Positions 1 to 11,978 of a stretch of DNA of 64,000 nucleotides are shown here, piece after piece. The translations under genes were made by a program, and so were the position numbers. This DNA comes from Corbicula japonica (taxonomy: Eukaryota; Mollusca; Bivalvia; Venerida; Cyrenidae). Position 1 is the stretch's first letter. Every line of letters begins with the position of its first letter. The stretch covers positions 8,174,396-8,238,395 of the forward strand of contig JAZAYU010000009.1 of assembly GCA_038501625.1 (NCBI GenBank), written 5' to 3'. A model generated the notes under the pieces. The model worked only from the letters and a program-made list of their open reading frames with translations, did no database searches and had not been told where the DNA came from.

Positions 1-47
1 GACAAGGTGCTTATATGATTTTCATTCAAGTCAGTTTGATCTGGAAG

Positions 48-3024
48 TTACAAATGACATAAACAAATACTAACCATCCAATGATTTATGGCTGGCTCTG
101 GGTTGAATGCCTCTATGCTCGGAGCTTGGAGATTAACTGTCAGGAGGTCATTCAGTCTGGAAGCTGCCATCTTACCCCGTCTTTTGGATTTCAAAAGTTT
201 CATAGCACTGAAGGTAGACTCATTTCTCACTGAAGTTGGTGGTAGAGCAAGAACTAGTTCTATCAACTGGAAGACATTTTCAAGCCCTTGCTCTGTAAGG
301 CCACGGAACACTTGAGTCCATGTTAGCTGTTTGTTTGTCAACTGTTTGCTAAACCTGAAATAGTAACCGAATAAAAAAAAATTGGAAGCAAGCGTTTTAT
401 TCAATAAAGACTTTTTATGCCTTGTGTGTATACTTTAAGTAAATGGCAGAAATTTGTTGAGTAATATCTTGATAACAAACTACTTACTCGTCATAAACAA
501 GAGATTTCAGCATATTCCACTCCTCCAAATAGTCTGACACCTCTTTCTCTGCTGGTAAGCATTTCTCAAACTTTAGGAATAGGCACTGGATATGGTCATC
601 TCCATAATCTGAAATGATACTGTCAATTAGATCTACATACATTTAACAGCAAAAAACTGAAAATATTGCTCTCATAAACATATGTTTCTAAAAGTTAAAA
701 AAATAACTGACTTCACTTGAAGGATATAATTATATGTAATATAAACATAATAAATAAAAAGAACAAGGGGTGGGGAAGTAACAGGTAAACTTGAAACTTG
801 AACCAGTAAGAGGAACAACCAAACCAAGGACAGGAAGCTTGAACTTTTAAACAAAACAGGATCATGCATTCAACTGAAACCTGTTTTCTCATCAGAGCTT
901 TCCTCAGGCCAGTTATTGAAACTTGTTATCTCAGTAGCAGCTACAACTTCATCATATGGAAAACGAACATCTATAGCTGCTATCAAGGAATTGATCAGTG
1001 ATGAATGGTCAACCGATTTTTTACCCTTAAAGGTAAGTCTCTGATCTGCATATGTATCCTGCGAGATGACAGTGGCTATTACTTTGTCGTCTCTGTAACA
1101 AACACAGAAATCTTAAGGTATCAAGGTAGGCCTTTACGGTTTTCTAACTGATAAAACTAAAAACTCTTTCTAAATGGACACAACTGTTTTAATAGCAAAT
1201 GAAAAAATGCATCCATGTGCATTTCATAATTCTGATTTAACTATGGTAACTTGGTAAGCACCACTATTTTAAAATTATTTGAAAACCTATTTGTACTTGA
1301 CATCTATTTGCTCGATGATGATCTTGGTAGCATTCACTCTGCTGTAAGCATCTGCAAGACTGATACCCTCCTTCTGCAGAAAAAGAGAGAGCTTCACCAG
1401 TGGAGAAAGAATCCTCTGAAAAATTAAGATTTAAAATATGTACTTTAAAGATTGTAGTAACTGCATTAAAACAAGATAAGTTGAAAATAAAAATAGTCTT
1501 ATGATTGTCTTATTTTTATTTACCTTCAAGAATAGGAGATGCAACCATACATGTCCATCCATCATAAGTTTTGCAAGTCCCTCTGCTTTGGCATTCTCAT
1601 GTGAGGCAGTATCTAGCTGAGACTTCAAAACGGAATAAGTCTTGAAGAATACTTGAAGAGCCTTGTCATAGTGCGGCAACCATCTTGTTCCTCCAATTAT
1701 GGTTGGAATCAGTTTTTTAATACCCATGCATTCAAATGCTCGTAACAAGGCCTTTTTCTGTTTTGGACTTTTGCGATAAAAGAAGAAAAGCCCAAGAAGC
1801 AGAGTTGTAGCTTTCTCATATAACTTGGGTGAAGACTTCTTAATGGCATCTTTAAAGGCCAGTTCAAGGCGGTGTGCCAGACAGTGAGTAACAAATAGGT
1901 GAGGCCAATCTTTCCTTAAAAGGGCAGCTAATCCAGACTTCGACCCTGCAAATTTTTTTTTATTTGTGTAATTATGTACGAACAATTTTACAGACATATA
2001 CCAATATTATTATTCTTTCACTGACTTTCAAACAACTTTCTTCCTACAAAAAGCTTCATCCAATTGAGATATTAAAGCTATTACAAATAAGATTTGAGTT
2101 TAACTATTTGATCTAAAAATTAATAACTAAATTTATATAGCAATATAAAACATTTAACATTATTTTGCAAAACGTGTTATATACCAAGCATGTTTGATGC
2201 TCCATCTGAACAAAATCCATTGAGCTTGTTTTTCATATGGTCCTGTAGCTTGAGAGAAGCAAACGAGTCTATCACAAAATTGTAGATATCGGCACTCGAG
2301 GCCAATTCAGCGGAGCCAATGGACATGAAAGTGTCTTTGATGTTGCCTTTTATTGCTGTTCTGATGTAAATACTCTCCATGTCTTCCCCAGTAAAATCAG
2401 TGGAGCCATCACAAGTAAAACTGAAGTATTTACATTCATCTATGTTTTGAAGCAGCTCGGATCTTGTTACACTGGCAATTGATTCAACAAACTGGGCACC
2501 TGCTTTATCAGTTACATAAGTGTCACCCACATCCAGCCCCTTTTGTTTGTCTAACTTACACAATAACTTGTAGGTTATGAAGCTTAAATGGTGTTTTGCA
2601 ACAAAATGAGCATTTCTCATTTTGATAACAAGCTTGTCGTGGTCAGCCTTTTTCAAACTTATAAGAGCCTTGCCTGCAGCACTCTGTGCAACTGGTTTGG
2701 ACTTGGCTGATTCAGATTCAACAGCACTTATATGAAACTCTTCATGAGTTTTGATGCCATCTATTCTAAATGACTTTGTTCCCACCACTACAAATGCAGA
2801 TTTCGCTTCAACTTTAGCATTTCTACAGGCACTACAATATATCAAGGTTTTTTCACTGTCATACACTAACCATGGTCTTCTGTCCCTCCAGGATTCCTGG
2901 AACTCCCTTTCTCGTTTTTCCTCGTAGGCTTTTTTTTATCTTTTTCTGATCGCCGACCTTCTCTTTTCATTTTTACACGCTTACCCGGCTGAGCACCCTC
3001 GTAATATTTTAGTTGCATCGCCAT
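48..3024 (-). CDS. ZNF862-like, hAT-derived zinc-finger protein gene (multi-exon)
   Basis: Exons read on the minus strand: 3024-2185, 1945-1524, 1415-1297, 1092-881, 608-488 and 354 down to a stop at 48 (or a donor after 75). From 2185 onward every GT/AG junction keeps phase (1, 0, 2, 1, 2). About 670 codons are visible. Order of features: basic N-terminus; TTF-type zinc finger (RRPWLVYD...YCSACR...THEEFH); an RNase H-like hAT core with CDGSTDF, a second acidic block FCSDGASNM, THCLAHRLELAF and GTRWLPHYDKAL; then the C-terminal hAT dimerisation segment (LPPTSVRNESTFSAMKLLKS). Proteins of this type are nuclear hAT-transposase relatives; an active transposase role is unproven. The chosen ATG at 3024 is out of frame with the zinc finger because of an A8 run at 2930-2937, so the gene is either mildly decayed or carries an assembly error. 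Expression is unknown. Confidence 0.8.
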
Positions 3025-3163
3025 AACTAATGACAAATTAAAATAGATCGGTTATCTAAATTTCAAGCGTTTTACAGATAATTATTACGTTATTTGCAAT
3101 AAGCGTTTATTGTACATGATTAGTTTAAAAATAACCCGTCATGGTTTACAAGTGATAAAGTCC

Positions 3164-3305
3164 GTCTTCACGATCCTGGCCGTTTGTTAGCATAAAAACC
3201 GTCCCGGACGGACTTGCCCGTTCGGGCAACCGACCAGGCACACTACGGTTGTCCGGACCGTAATTTACTTGTCCCGGGCTTCGGGCAACCCGCTTAAATC
3301 GAAGA
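3164..3305. other. GC-rich region with short hairpins
   Basis: This stretch upstream of the hAT-like gene is much richer in G+C than its surroundings. It has two TTGCCCG/CGGGCAA stem-loops (3214-3229 and about 3269-3288) and weakly matching outer ends (GTCTTC near 3164, GAAGAC near 3303). It could be a small palindromic insertion or part of the promoter of the minus-strand gene. No TATA box is evident. Confidence 0.4.
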
Positions 3306-3314
3306 CTGTATTTT

Positions 3315-6081
3315 TAGCTCACCTGTCATGTAGTGACAAGGTGAGCTTTTGTGATCGCAATTTGTCCGGCGTCCGTCCGGCGTCCGTCCATCCGTAAACT
3401 TTTACTTTAAACGACATCTCCTCTGAAACCCCTGGGCCAAAGTTGATGAAACTTGCCACAGGTGTTCCTTGCATGAAGCTCTTCCAAATTTGTTCAAAGA
3501 AATCAATTCCATGCAGAACTCTGGTTGCCATGGCAACCTAAAGGAAAAACTTTAAAAATCTTCTTCTCTGAAACCACAAGGCCTAGAGCTTAGATATTTG
3601 GCATTTAGCACCCTCTAGTGGAACTCTACAAAGATTGTTCAAATTATATCCCTGGGGTCAAAATTGGCCCCCCCCCCCCCAGGGGTCACTTCATTTTACA
3701 TAGACTTACATAAGAAAAACTTTAAAAATCTTCGTGTCTGAAACAACAAGGCCAAGAGCTTAGATATTTGGCATTTAGCATCCTCTAGTGGAACTCTACA
3801 AAGATTGTTCAAATTATATCCCTGGGGTCAAAATTGGCCCCCCCCCCCAGGGGTCACTTCATTTTACATAGACTTACATAGGAAAAACTTTAAAAATCTT
3901 CGTGTCTGAAACCACAAGGCCAAGAGCTTAGATATTTGGCATTTAGCACCCTCTAGTGGAACTCTACAAAGATTGTTCAAATTATATCCCTGGGGTCAAA
4001 ATTGGCCCCGCCCCAGGGGTCACTTCATTTGACATAGACTTACATAGGAAAAACTTTAAAAATCTTCTTGTCTGAAACCACAAGGCCTAGAGCTTAGATA
4101 TTTGGCATTTAGCACCCTCTAGTGGAACTCTACAAAAATTGTTCAAATTATTTCCCTGGGGGTCAAAATGGGCCCCCCCCCAGGGGTCACTTCATTTTAC
4201 AAAGACTTATATAGGAAAAACTTTTAAAATCTTCTTGTCTGAAATCACAAGGCCTAGAGCTTAGATATTTGGCATTTAGCACCCTCTAGTGGAACTCTAC
4301 AAAGATTGTTCAAATTATTTCCCTGGGGTCAAAATGGGCCCTGCCCCAGGGGTCACTTCATTTTACATAGACATATAAAGGAAATCTTTAAAAATCTTCA
4401 TCTCACAAACCACAATGCGTACAGCTTAGATATTTGGTAAGTAGCATTGTCTAATGGATGTCTACTAAATTAGTTCACATTATGTCCCCTTGGCCAAAAT
4501 CCACCACACCCTAGGGTTCTCTTGGTTTACATATAGTTATATAGGAAAAACATGAAAATCATTTTTCTCCAAAACTAATAGGACTAGATCTTAGATATTT
4601 GGTGCTGTGTATTGTGTAGAGAACCTTTATTAACTTTGTTTAAAAGTTGGCCCTGGGGTCAAAATTGTCCCCGCCCCGGGGGCCCTTTATATGTGAAAAA
4701 GGCAAACTTTAAAAATCTTTCTACTGGAAACCTCAATGCCTAAAGCTTAGATATTTGGTATGTAGCATTGTCTAGTGGATATCTACCAAATCTGTTCAAA
4801 TTATGTCCCCTGGGCCAAAATTGGCCATGCCCCAGGGTTCTCTAAGTTTACATTGATTTTTTTATAGGAAAACATGAAAAATCATTTTTCTCCGAAACTA
4901 ATAGGACTAGACCTTCGATATTTGGTGTTGAGTATTATGAAGAGACCTTTACCAACATCGTTTAAATGTTGGCCCTGGGGTCAATTTTGGCCCCGTCCTT
5001 GGGGCCCTTAATATGTAGAAAAGGAAAACTTTAAAAATCTTCCTACTGGAAACCTCAATGCCTTAAGCTAAGATATTTGGTATGTAGCATTGTCTAGTGG
5101 ATATCTACCAAATCTGTTCAAATTATGTCCCCTGGGCCAAAATTAGCGACTCCCCAGGGTTCTCTTAGTTTGCATTGATTTATATAGGAAAACATGAAAA
5201 ATCATTTTTCTCCGAAACTAATAGGACTAGGTCTGAGATATTTGGTGCTGAGTATTGTGAAGAGACCCTTTACCAACATTGTTTTAATGTTGGCCCTTGG
5301 GTCAATATTGGGCCCGCTTCAGGGGCCCTTAATATGTAAAAAAGGCAATTTTTAAAAATCTTCCTACTGGAAACCTCATGCCTTAAGCTTAGATATTTGG
5401 TATGTAGCATTGTCTAGTGGATATCTACCAAGTTTGTTCAAATTATGTCCCCTGGGCCAAAATTAGCGACGCCCCAGGGTTCTCTTAGTTTGCATTGATT
5501 TATATAGGAAAACATGAAAAATCATTTTTCTCCGAAACTAATAGGACTAGGTCTGAGATATTTGGTGCTGAGTATTGTGAAGAGACCCTTTACCAACATT
5601 GTTTTAATGTTGGCCCGTGGGTCAATATTGGCCCCGCTCCAGGGGCCCTTAATATGTAAAAAAGGCAGTTTTTAAAAATCTTCCTACTGGAAACCTCATA
5701 CCTTAAGCTTAGATATTTGGTATGTAGCATTGTCTAGTGGATATCTACCAAGTTTGTTCAAATTTTGTCCCCTGGGCCAAAATTGGCCATGCCCTAGGGT
5801 TCTCTTAGTTTACATTGATTTATATAGGAAAACATATATCGTCACCTTAGTGCAATAACGGTATATCTCCTTCATATTTTAATGGTACTTATACTGTTAT
5901 TGCACTACGATGAAGATATAGTCATTTTTCTCTGAAACTAATGAGGCTATCCATAGATATTTTGTGTTGAGTATTGTGAAGAGACCCTTTACCAGCATTA
6001 TTTAAATGTTGGCTCTGGGGTAAAACTGAGAGTACTTTTGTACTCAGGTGAGCGATTTAGGGCCACCATGGCCCTCTTGTT
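3315..6081 (+). mobile_element. Tandem-core element, family A, copy 1 (pearl/Helentron-like)
   Basis: The left arm opens with a hairpin (AGCTCACCTG...CAAGGTGAGCT) and a GTCCGTCCGGCGTCC-type stretch. The right arm is AGGTGAGCGATTTAGGGCC, then a GGGCCACCATGGCCC hairpin and CTCTTGTTTT. The core has two parts: about six ~160-bp units (3540-4390), then about four copies of a ~325-bp two-monomer unit (4390-6040), so it shows higher-order structure. Poly-C runs lie in several units. No ORF suggests a transposase, so it would be non-autonomous. The layout (arms, microsatellite-like stretch, tandem core) matches pearl or DINE-1-type elements. Confidence 0.75.
5834..5920. mobile_element. Small palindromic MITE inside family A core
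   Basis: An 87-bp insertion with inverted ends (left AGTGCAATAACGGTAT, right ATACTGTTATTGCACT) interrupts a core monomer between AAAACAT and TCATTTTTC. Neighbouring monomers lack it. Confidence 0.6.
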
Positions 6082-6131
6082 TTGAGTTTTGCCCCTTTTA
6101 AATGCAACTTAACATGAAACTTATGTTGACT

Positions 6132-6828
6132 TTAAGGCATCGCCACACTCCTCCCAATTCTATTCATCGATAAAATAAAAATCATCATATCTCAGTAATG
6201 ATAAAATGCCATTCAATGAAACTTTGCACAAATGAAGGTTACTAATGTATCTTTATTTTGCATACAGAAAGACAACTTAGAAAAGTAAAGAAACATAGCT
6301 AGACCTAAAAAATCCTTGAATTCTATTTACATAAATTCACAAAAACTAGGCGATGCAGAACATAACTTTAAATTCCCTCGTGAGCGCAATGATACTGACA
6401 AGAAAATGTTGTGTACTTTGTAAAAAACGTTCAACTATTAAAAGCGAAATCAGTGATTGTCATCAGTTTACGCGACCAGGAAATTGAAGGTCAAACACAC
6501 TTTTACTAATATCTCGTAAAGTTTACATAAGTAAATCATGAGGACACAATAAATTGTTGTCAGTATCATATTACTCATGTGGGCATTTAAAATGATGTTT
6601 CGTGTTCTTTAGTTTTTGTGAATTTATGTAAATAGAAGTTGAGGGAATTTTTAGATCCTGCTATTTTTCTTTACTTTTCTAATATGTCTTACCATCTGTA
6701 AAATAAAGATACATTAATAACATACACTTGTTCAAAGTTTCATTTAACAGAATTTTGCCGTTATTGAGATTTTGATAATTTTCTTTTTATCGATGAATAG
6801 AATTGGGAGGAGTGTGGAAGGCCCTTAA
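6132..6828. mobile_element. Palindromic TTAA MITE, copy 1 (~700 bp)
   Basis: Both ends read inward as CCACACTCCTCCCAATTC, followed by long complementary arms (about 340 bp each) meeting near 6480. TTAA flanks both ends (6132 and 6825), as expected for a piggyBac- or Kolobok-type target site. No coding capacity. Confidence 0.75.
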
Positions 6829-6969
6829 CTTTGAAAGTACTTTCCTATTCACTTAATATTCCTAATATATCTTCTTCATGAACAACATCTTCGCTTACAA
6901 TAAGAATCATAACTCCTGTTTGACTATTTTTTTAGTTATGACCCTTTCACATGCAACTTTAACATGAAA

Positions 6970-7661
6970 CCTAAGGGCTTGCCACACTCCTCCAAATCCT
7001 GTTAATCTATAAAAAGAAAATTATCAAAATCTCAGTAATCGCAAAATGCCGTTAAATGAAACTTTGTACAAATGAATGTTACTAATGTATCTTGATTTTG
7101 CATACAGTAAGACACGTTAGAATAGTAAAGAAAACAAGCTAGACCTTAAAATTCTATTTTCATAAATTCACAAAAACTAACCGATACAAAACATTATTTT
7201 AAATTCCTACGTGAGTGCAATGTTACTGACAAGAAAATGTTGTGTACTTTGTAAAAAACTTTTAACTACTAAAAGAGAAATCAGTGATTGTCATCCGTTT
7301 ACACGACCAGGAAGCGACCAGAAAATTGAAGGTCAAACACACTTTTACTAATATCTCTTTACATATATAAGTTATGGGGACACAATAAATTGTTGTCAGT
7401 ATCATATTACCCATGTGAGCATTTAAAATGTTTTGTGTTGTTAAGTTTTTGTGCATATATGTTAATAGAAGTTGAGGGAATAATTAGATCTCGCTATTTT
7501 TCTTTACTGTTCTAACGTGTCTTACCAGCAGCAAAATAAAGATACATAAATAAAATACATTTGTGCAAAGTTTCATTTAACGGCATTTTGCCGTTATTGA
7601 GATTTTGATAATTTTCTTTTTATCGATGAACAGGATTGGGAGGAGTGTGGTAAGCCCTTAA
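6970..7661. mobile_element. Palindromic TTAA MITE, copy 2
   Basis: Second copy of the same ~690-bp fold-back about 140 bp downstream, with ends AAGGGCTTGCCACACTCC and GGAGTGTGGTAAGCCCTT. Flanks are CTAA and TTAA. Differences from copy 1 are scattered, so this is an independent insertion or an old duplication. A 64-codon open frame in it (7262-7456, minus) has no recognisable product. Confidence 0.75.
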
Positions 7662-8279
7662 TGTTGCATATTACTTTGAAAGTACTTGTCCTATTCATTT
7701 AATACTCGGAATATATCATCAACATGAGCAGCATCATTGGTGACAACAAAACGATAACTTCTGTTTCAATATACTCGGAATATATCATCTTCATTAACAA
7801 CGACATGTGTGACAACAAGAAAAATAAATCCTGCTTCAATATTTTATAAATTATGCCCCTTTTAATGAAACTTTAACATGAAACTAAAGAATGAAATTTC
7901 CTATTTTATGAGTTATGCACCTTTCAAATGCAACTTTAACATAAAACTTAATGTTGCTGGTTACATTAAAAGTACTATTATTATTCCTGTTTGCACATGA
8001 ATGTTTGGCCTATTTTTGTTGTTCTTTTAATCTTTCAGTTCCATTTATTTCATTTGAATCTAATTGTTGAGCATACTGTGTCCTCTGACAGCTAATGTTG
8101 TTCCCCCCTCCCAAAATTGCCCAAATTAAAATCATACATGTTCATCATCCTGTATCATTGTCGAAGTTTTATCTGTTTAAACGTTTGTTGGGCTTCCAGT
8201 TGAGCTTGATGTAGTATATGTCGGCGGTGAGTAATACTCGAAGCTGTTCCTTTCTTGATGATTCTTAGCCACTAAAGGC

Positions 8280-8640
8280 CAAGTTCAAGTCCCTGCACCA
8301 CTGCCTTCATTGTAAAAGGCAGCTCCATTTCACCCTCTTCATCATCGGATTCAACTGTAGGGCATGCTGGTAATTTCTGTCATATATTGATGAGAATCTT
8401 TTCCTCCGTTAATCTTGGGTAAAGTGTCGTATGCTGCTATGTCATCCTCATCCAATTCCTCTCCTATGATTTCCTGTGCTCTTTCCATATCGTGTTTGCT
8501 GAATCCATCATACACATGTTACTTTGCTTTACTTTCCGCCTGCTGCAGTTCCTCGTGGAAAAATCCACCAAATTCATAATTGCTGTTGTCCTCCTTATGT
8601 CCCAGGAAGGCCGGTCACAATCCTTGCATCCGACATCCTG
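8280..8640 (-). pseudogene. Possible decayed coding fragment
   Basis: Read on the minus strand, an acidic stretch beginning MERAQEIIGEELDEDD is open for about 45 codons, with stops and shifts on both sides. It looks coding by composition, but I do not recognise a family. The flanks (7662-8160 and 8720-8974) show nothing I can support. Confidence 0.25.
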
Positions 8641-8974
8641 TTATACACTTCATTCCATGTATAATTATTTAAAACAAAAAAAAATATTATTTAGAAGACA
8701 AAACTTCTGGATCTTTATTTAGGAGAAAAAATACTGGCTGTGTATTGTCCAACAATATTGACCTGGCACTCTTGCATTTGACCCCATATTCGTTAATTTT
8801 CGTAAATATTAGGAACGGTAGTCCGGCATCTATACCAATACTCCACACATCACTGAGGTGTAAATTGAATAATATATCAGTGTTTTCGCTGATACCTGTG
8901 TTTATTCAATGACCTTTACAAAAATTAATGAAGTGCCAGGTCAGTATTGCTGGACAATATCATATTTTGTATTT

Positions 8975-9088
8975 TTAACCCTTTCCTGTATAGATACGCA
9001 TTTTTACACATGTGCGACCAGTGTAGATCCAGATCAGCCGGCACACCCGCCCCAACAATAAAGGTGTGTCTGTACAGGATAGGGTTAA
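8975..9088. repeat. GATCCAGATCAGCC palindromic MITE, short copy
   Basis: A 114-bp element bounded by TTAACCCTTTCCTGTAT and its near complement ATACAGG..AGGGTTAA (right end read inward), with the family motif GTAGATCCAGATCAGCC in the centre. The ORFs on both strands here are shadows of the palindrome. Confidence 0.7.
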
Positions 9089-9337
9089 TATTTGAATACA
9101 GACGTAACAATATTTCTGGAAAAGTTCTGTATCTCAGACAGTTGTCATAATCCCTCCAATTTTCTTCCTGGATAAACCAGATCACCAGATCATTTATCTT
9201 GATATCCAGTAAATCAAAGTATTTTCCCCATGTTCACTTAATTGCTTTTGAGAAAAGTATAGAACTTTTTATTTACACTTTTTCTGACTTGGTTATAATC
9301 TTGTTCTGTTTAATTTAGTTCTACGATAACATGGTTC

Positions 9338-9775
9338 TCATTCCTTGATACTTGCCACAAACATCTTTTGCACGCCATTATTTTTCAATTCATTGGATAA
9401 GTTCACCAGATTATCTAATATTCCTCCATGGGTTGCATACATCCACAATGTCAGTTCAATCGAGAATGACACATACAATGTATATGAAATCAAAAGTATA
9501 ATTATAACTAATTTCATCAAGTAAGCTCGATCTTAAATGAAGCACGAGTCAGAAGTGTAAATCAAAGAATACAATTTGATTTAATCCAACAATTGTAAAG
9601 TTACATTTGACATTACACAGTATACATTTTATGATAACATAGTTATTGCTCCATGATATTTGCCACAAACACTTTTTCAACACAAGTCATTCCATAAGTC
9701 CACCAGATTATCAAATATCTTCCGTTGGTTGTATCCATCCTCATTGTTGTTTCCACGGAGAATGACTACTGCATA
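9338..9775. repeat. Two diverged direct copies, possibly coding-derived
   Basis: Segments near 9340-9530 and 9630-9775 align: both contain TTGCCACAAACA, then CACCAGATTATC and a shared GAGAATGAC end. On the minus strand the first is open for 60 codons (FSIELTLWMY...), and the second resembles it with stops. It may be a duplicated exon or a repeat; function unknown. Confidence 0.35.
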
Positions 9776-10212
9776 AACTTGACTTTAAATTATTATAGAA
9801 ATAACTAATCTGTTTAAATATTGTCAATTAAAGAATCAGTACATATGGATTATATTTTATTAAGAAGAAAAACCTGGACCTTTTTATGCCCCCGAAGGGA
9901 GGCATATAGTAATCGCACCGTCCGTCCGAAATAATCTTGTCCTCGCTTCTTCTCCGAAACCGCTGGAGGGATTTCTTTGAAACTTCACAGGAGTGTTTGT
10001 CACCAAGCCTAGTTGTGCATATCATCAGGATTTTCTGCTCGGATTATTATTGGCTGAGTTATGGCCCTTTTTAGCAAAATCTTGTCCTCGCTTCTTCTCT
10101 GTAACCGCTTGAGGGATTTCATTGAAACTTCACAGGAGTGTTTGTCACCAAGCCTAGTTGTGCATATCATAAGGAATTTCTGGTCAGATTAATTTTGGCC
10201 GAGTTATGGGCC

Positions 10213-10437
10213 TTTTCACCTAACCCTAAACCCTAACCCTAACGTCTTTAACCCTAACCCTAACCCTAAGGTCTTAACTAGCCCTAACCCTAACCCTCAC
10301 TTCTATATTAAAATCTTGTCCATGCTTTATCTTCAAAACCGGATTAATTTTGGCCGAGTTATGGGCCTTTTCATCTAACCCTAACCTTAAACCCTAACCC
10401 TAACGTCTTTAACCCTAACCCTAACCCAGGGTTACTA
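10213..10437. repeat. Telomere-like CCCTAA repeats
   Basis: Two clusters (10213-10300 and 10375-10437) of CCCTAA units broken by CGTCTTT spacers lie between copies of the family H core. The same arrangement recurs at 19513-19590 and 33866-33893, so it belongs to the element and is not a chromosome end. Confidence 0.8.
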
Positions 10438-10620
10438 TATAAAGGCCCCGTAACCCATCATATACAAAGGCCCCGTTGGTACTATATAAAGGCCCCGTAA
10501 CCCATCATATACAAAGGCCCCGTAGGTACTATATAGAGGCCCCGTAACCCATCATATACAAAGGCCCCGTTTGGTACTATATAAAGGCCCAGTAACCCAT
10601 CATATACAAAGGCCCCGTCA
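10432..10620. repeat. TATA-rich ~49-bp tandem repeat, block 1
   Basis: Four units, each with ACTATATAAAGGCCCCGTAA followed by CCCATCATATACAAAGGCCC. Similar blocks lie at 16386, 18480 and 19225 in the same orientation. Every unit contains a TATATAAAG-like word. Confidence 0.8.
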
Positions 10621-10679
10621 CTATTTACACGTTCATTCCCTCTTAGATCTTCTTAGCTGTTATGCTGTGCTAAGAATAC

Positions 10680-10890
10680 TTAATCCTTTGCTCCATATAC
10701 GCATTCTACACATGTGCGAACAGTGTAGATCCTGATCATCCAGCACATTCATGCCATCTGATCAGGATCTGCACTAGTCACATTTCGGTCAGAAATAACA
10801 CAGCAAATTAAGAAGCAAACATTGTAGATCCTTATCAGATTGCACGGATGTGCCGGCTGATCTGGATCTACAGTGCTAACCCAAATTTCA
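10680..10890. repeat. GATCCAGATCAGCC palindromic MITE
   Basis: Inverted family motifs (GTAGATCCTGATCATCC at the left, GGCTGATCTGGATCTAC at the right) around a CTGATCAGGATCTGCACTAG centre. It lies 60 bp after TATA-repeat block 1. Confidence 0.7.
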
Positions 10891-11456
10891 TCTTATTGTG
10901 TCTGCTCGTTGGCCACATGAATGTCTGTATCTGTGCTGTTTTTCACAGTTAAAGACAATCATGTGTTCACCCTTGCGGCACTATGAGTCCAGCAGACATT
11001 GAAAACCGATCAGATTCATTAAAACATACATACAAAATCATAACAAAATCTCGAAAAACATGATGTTAGTAAGCAAAATATACATTTATAAAATCATAAC
11101 AAAATAAACTTCATTAGTTATTTACAGAAAATTTAATTAAATAAATACTAAATAATAACAAAATGTATTTCATAGGCTATATACAGAAAATTTATTAAAA
11201 TAAATATTAAATAATAACATATGTATTTCATTTGCTATGTACAGAAAATTTAAAAAACATGATGATTGCAAAATATACATTTATCAAATTATTACACAAA
11301 GTATTTCATTAAGTATTTACATAAAATAATGTTATTAGATATTTACAGAAAATTTAAATTACAATAATAACAACTGTTTTTTTAATATTATTTTTTGGTT
11401 GGTCATTTTTTACTAATTATTGATTATTTTATATGATTAGTTTGATTAAATTGCAA

Positions 11457-11780
11457 TACACTGCAACTCCATTATAGCGCGCTTTATGGATTTGCCAGCT
11501 CTCGCGTGCACGTCCAATCTGCATGAACCGCACCAAAATATGAATCATTCCTTAAATAAACAGCCTTCGCCGATAATGATGTAATACGACACGAAAAAAG
11601 CGTATGTTTCGTGAATTTGTCGCCAACAGTTGATTTAATCATTTGATCTTTTTTACCAGCCGGGAAGAATGAACAAACATATACATTGTAAATGTACAAA
11701 AAATTGGGATCCACGGACCAAACGCGATATATTGGATATCGCGATATAACGGATCGCGATATAACGGAGCTGCAGTGTAT
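11457..11780. mobile_element. MITE with TA-flanked terminal inverted repeats
   Basis: The left end TACACTGCAACTCCATTATA and the right end, read inward, TACACTGCAGCTCCGTTATA form ~28-bp inverted repeats ending in CGCG, with TA at each border as for Tc1/mariner-pogo elements. The 100-codon minus-strand ORF inside is not recognised. The sequence before it (10900-11456) is AT-rich with short imperfect tandem units (ACAGAAAATTTA...). Confidence 0.65.
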
Positions 11781-11978
11781 ATACATAAAAGAAGAATAAA
11801 TCAGAACAAAAATTATATATGATTAGTTATTTACAAAAAAATTAAGTATCGTATAAAATCTATTGCAACAAAAGTTTTCTGATTGGTTTTTTTATCTTTT
11901 TATTTTATTTTATTTTTTTTTTTTTAGTTTTTTTCTTATTTTTCTAGTTGTACAGTTTTGGGGTAGGGTTAGAACAGT

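Noticed and set aside
10213..10437. Chromosome end or true telomere
   Set aside because: The CCCTAA units are short, interrupted and repeated in the same element context at three places, with ordinary sequence on both sides.
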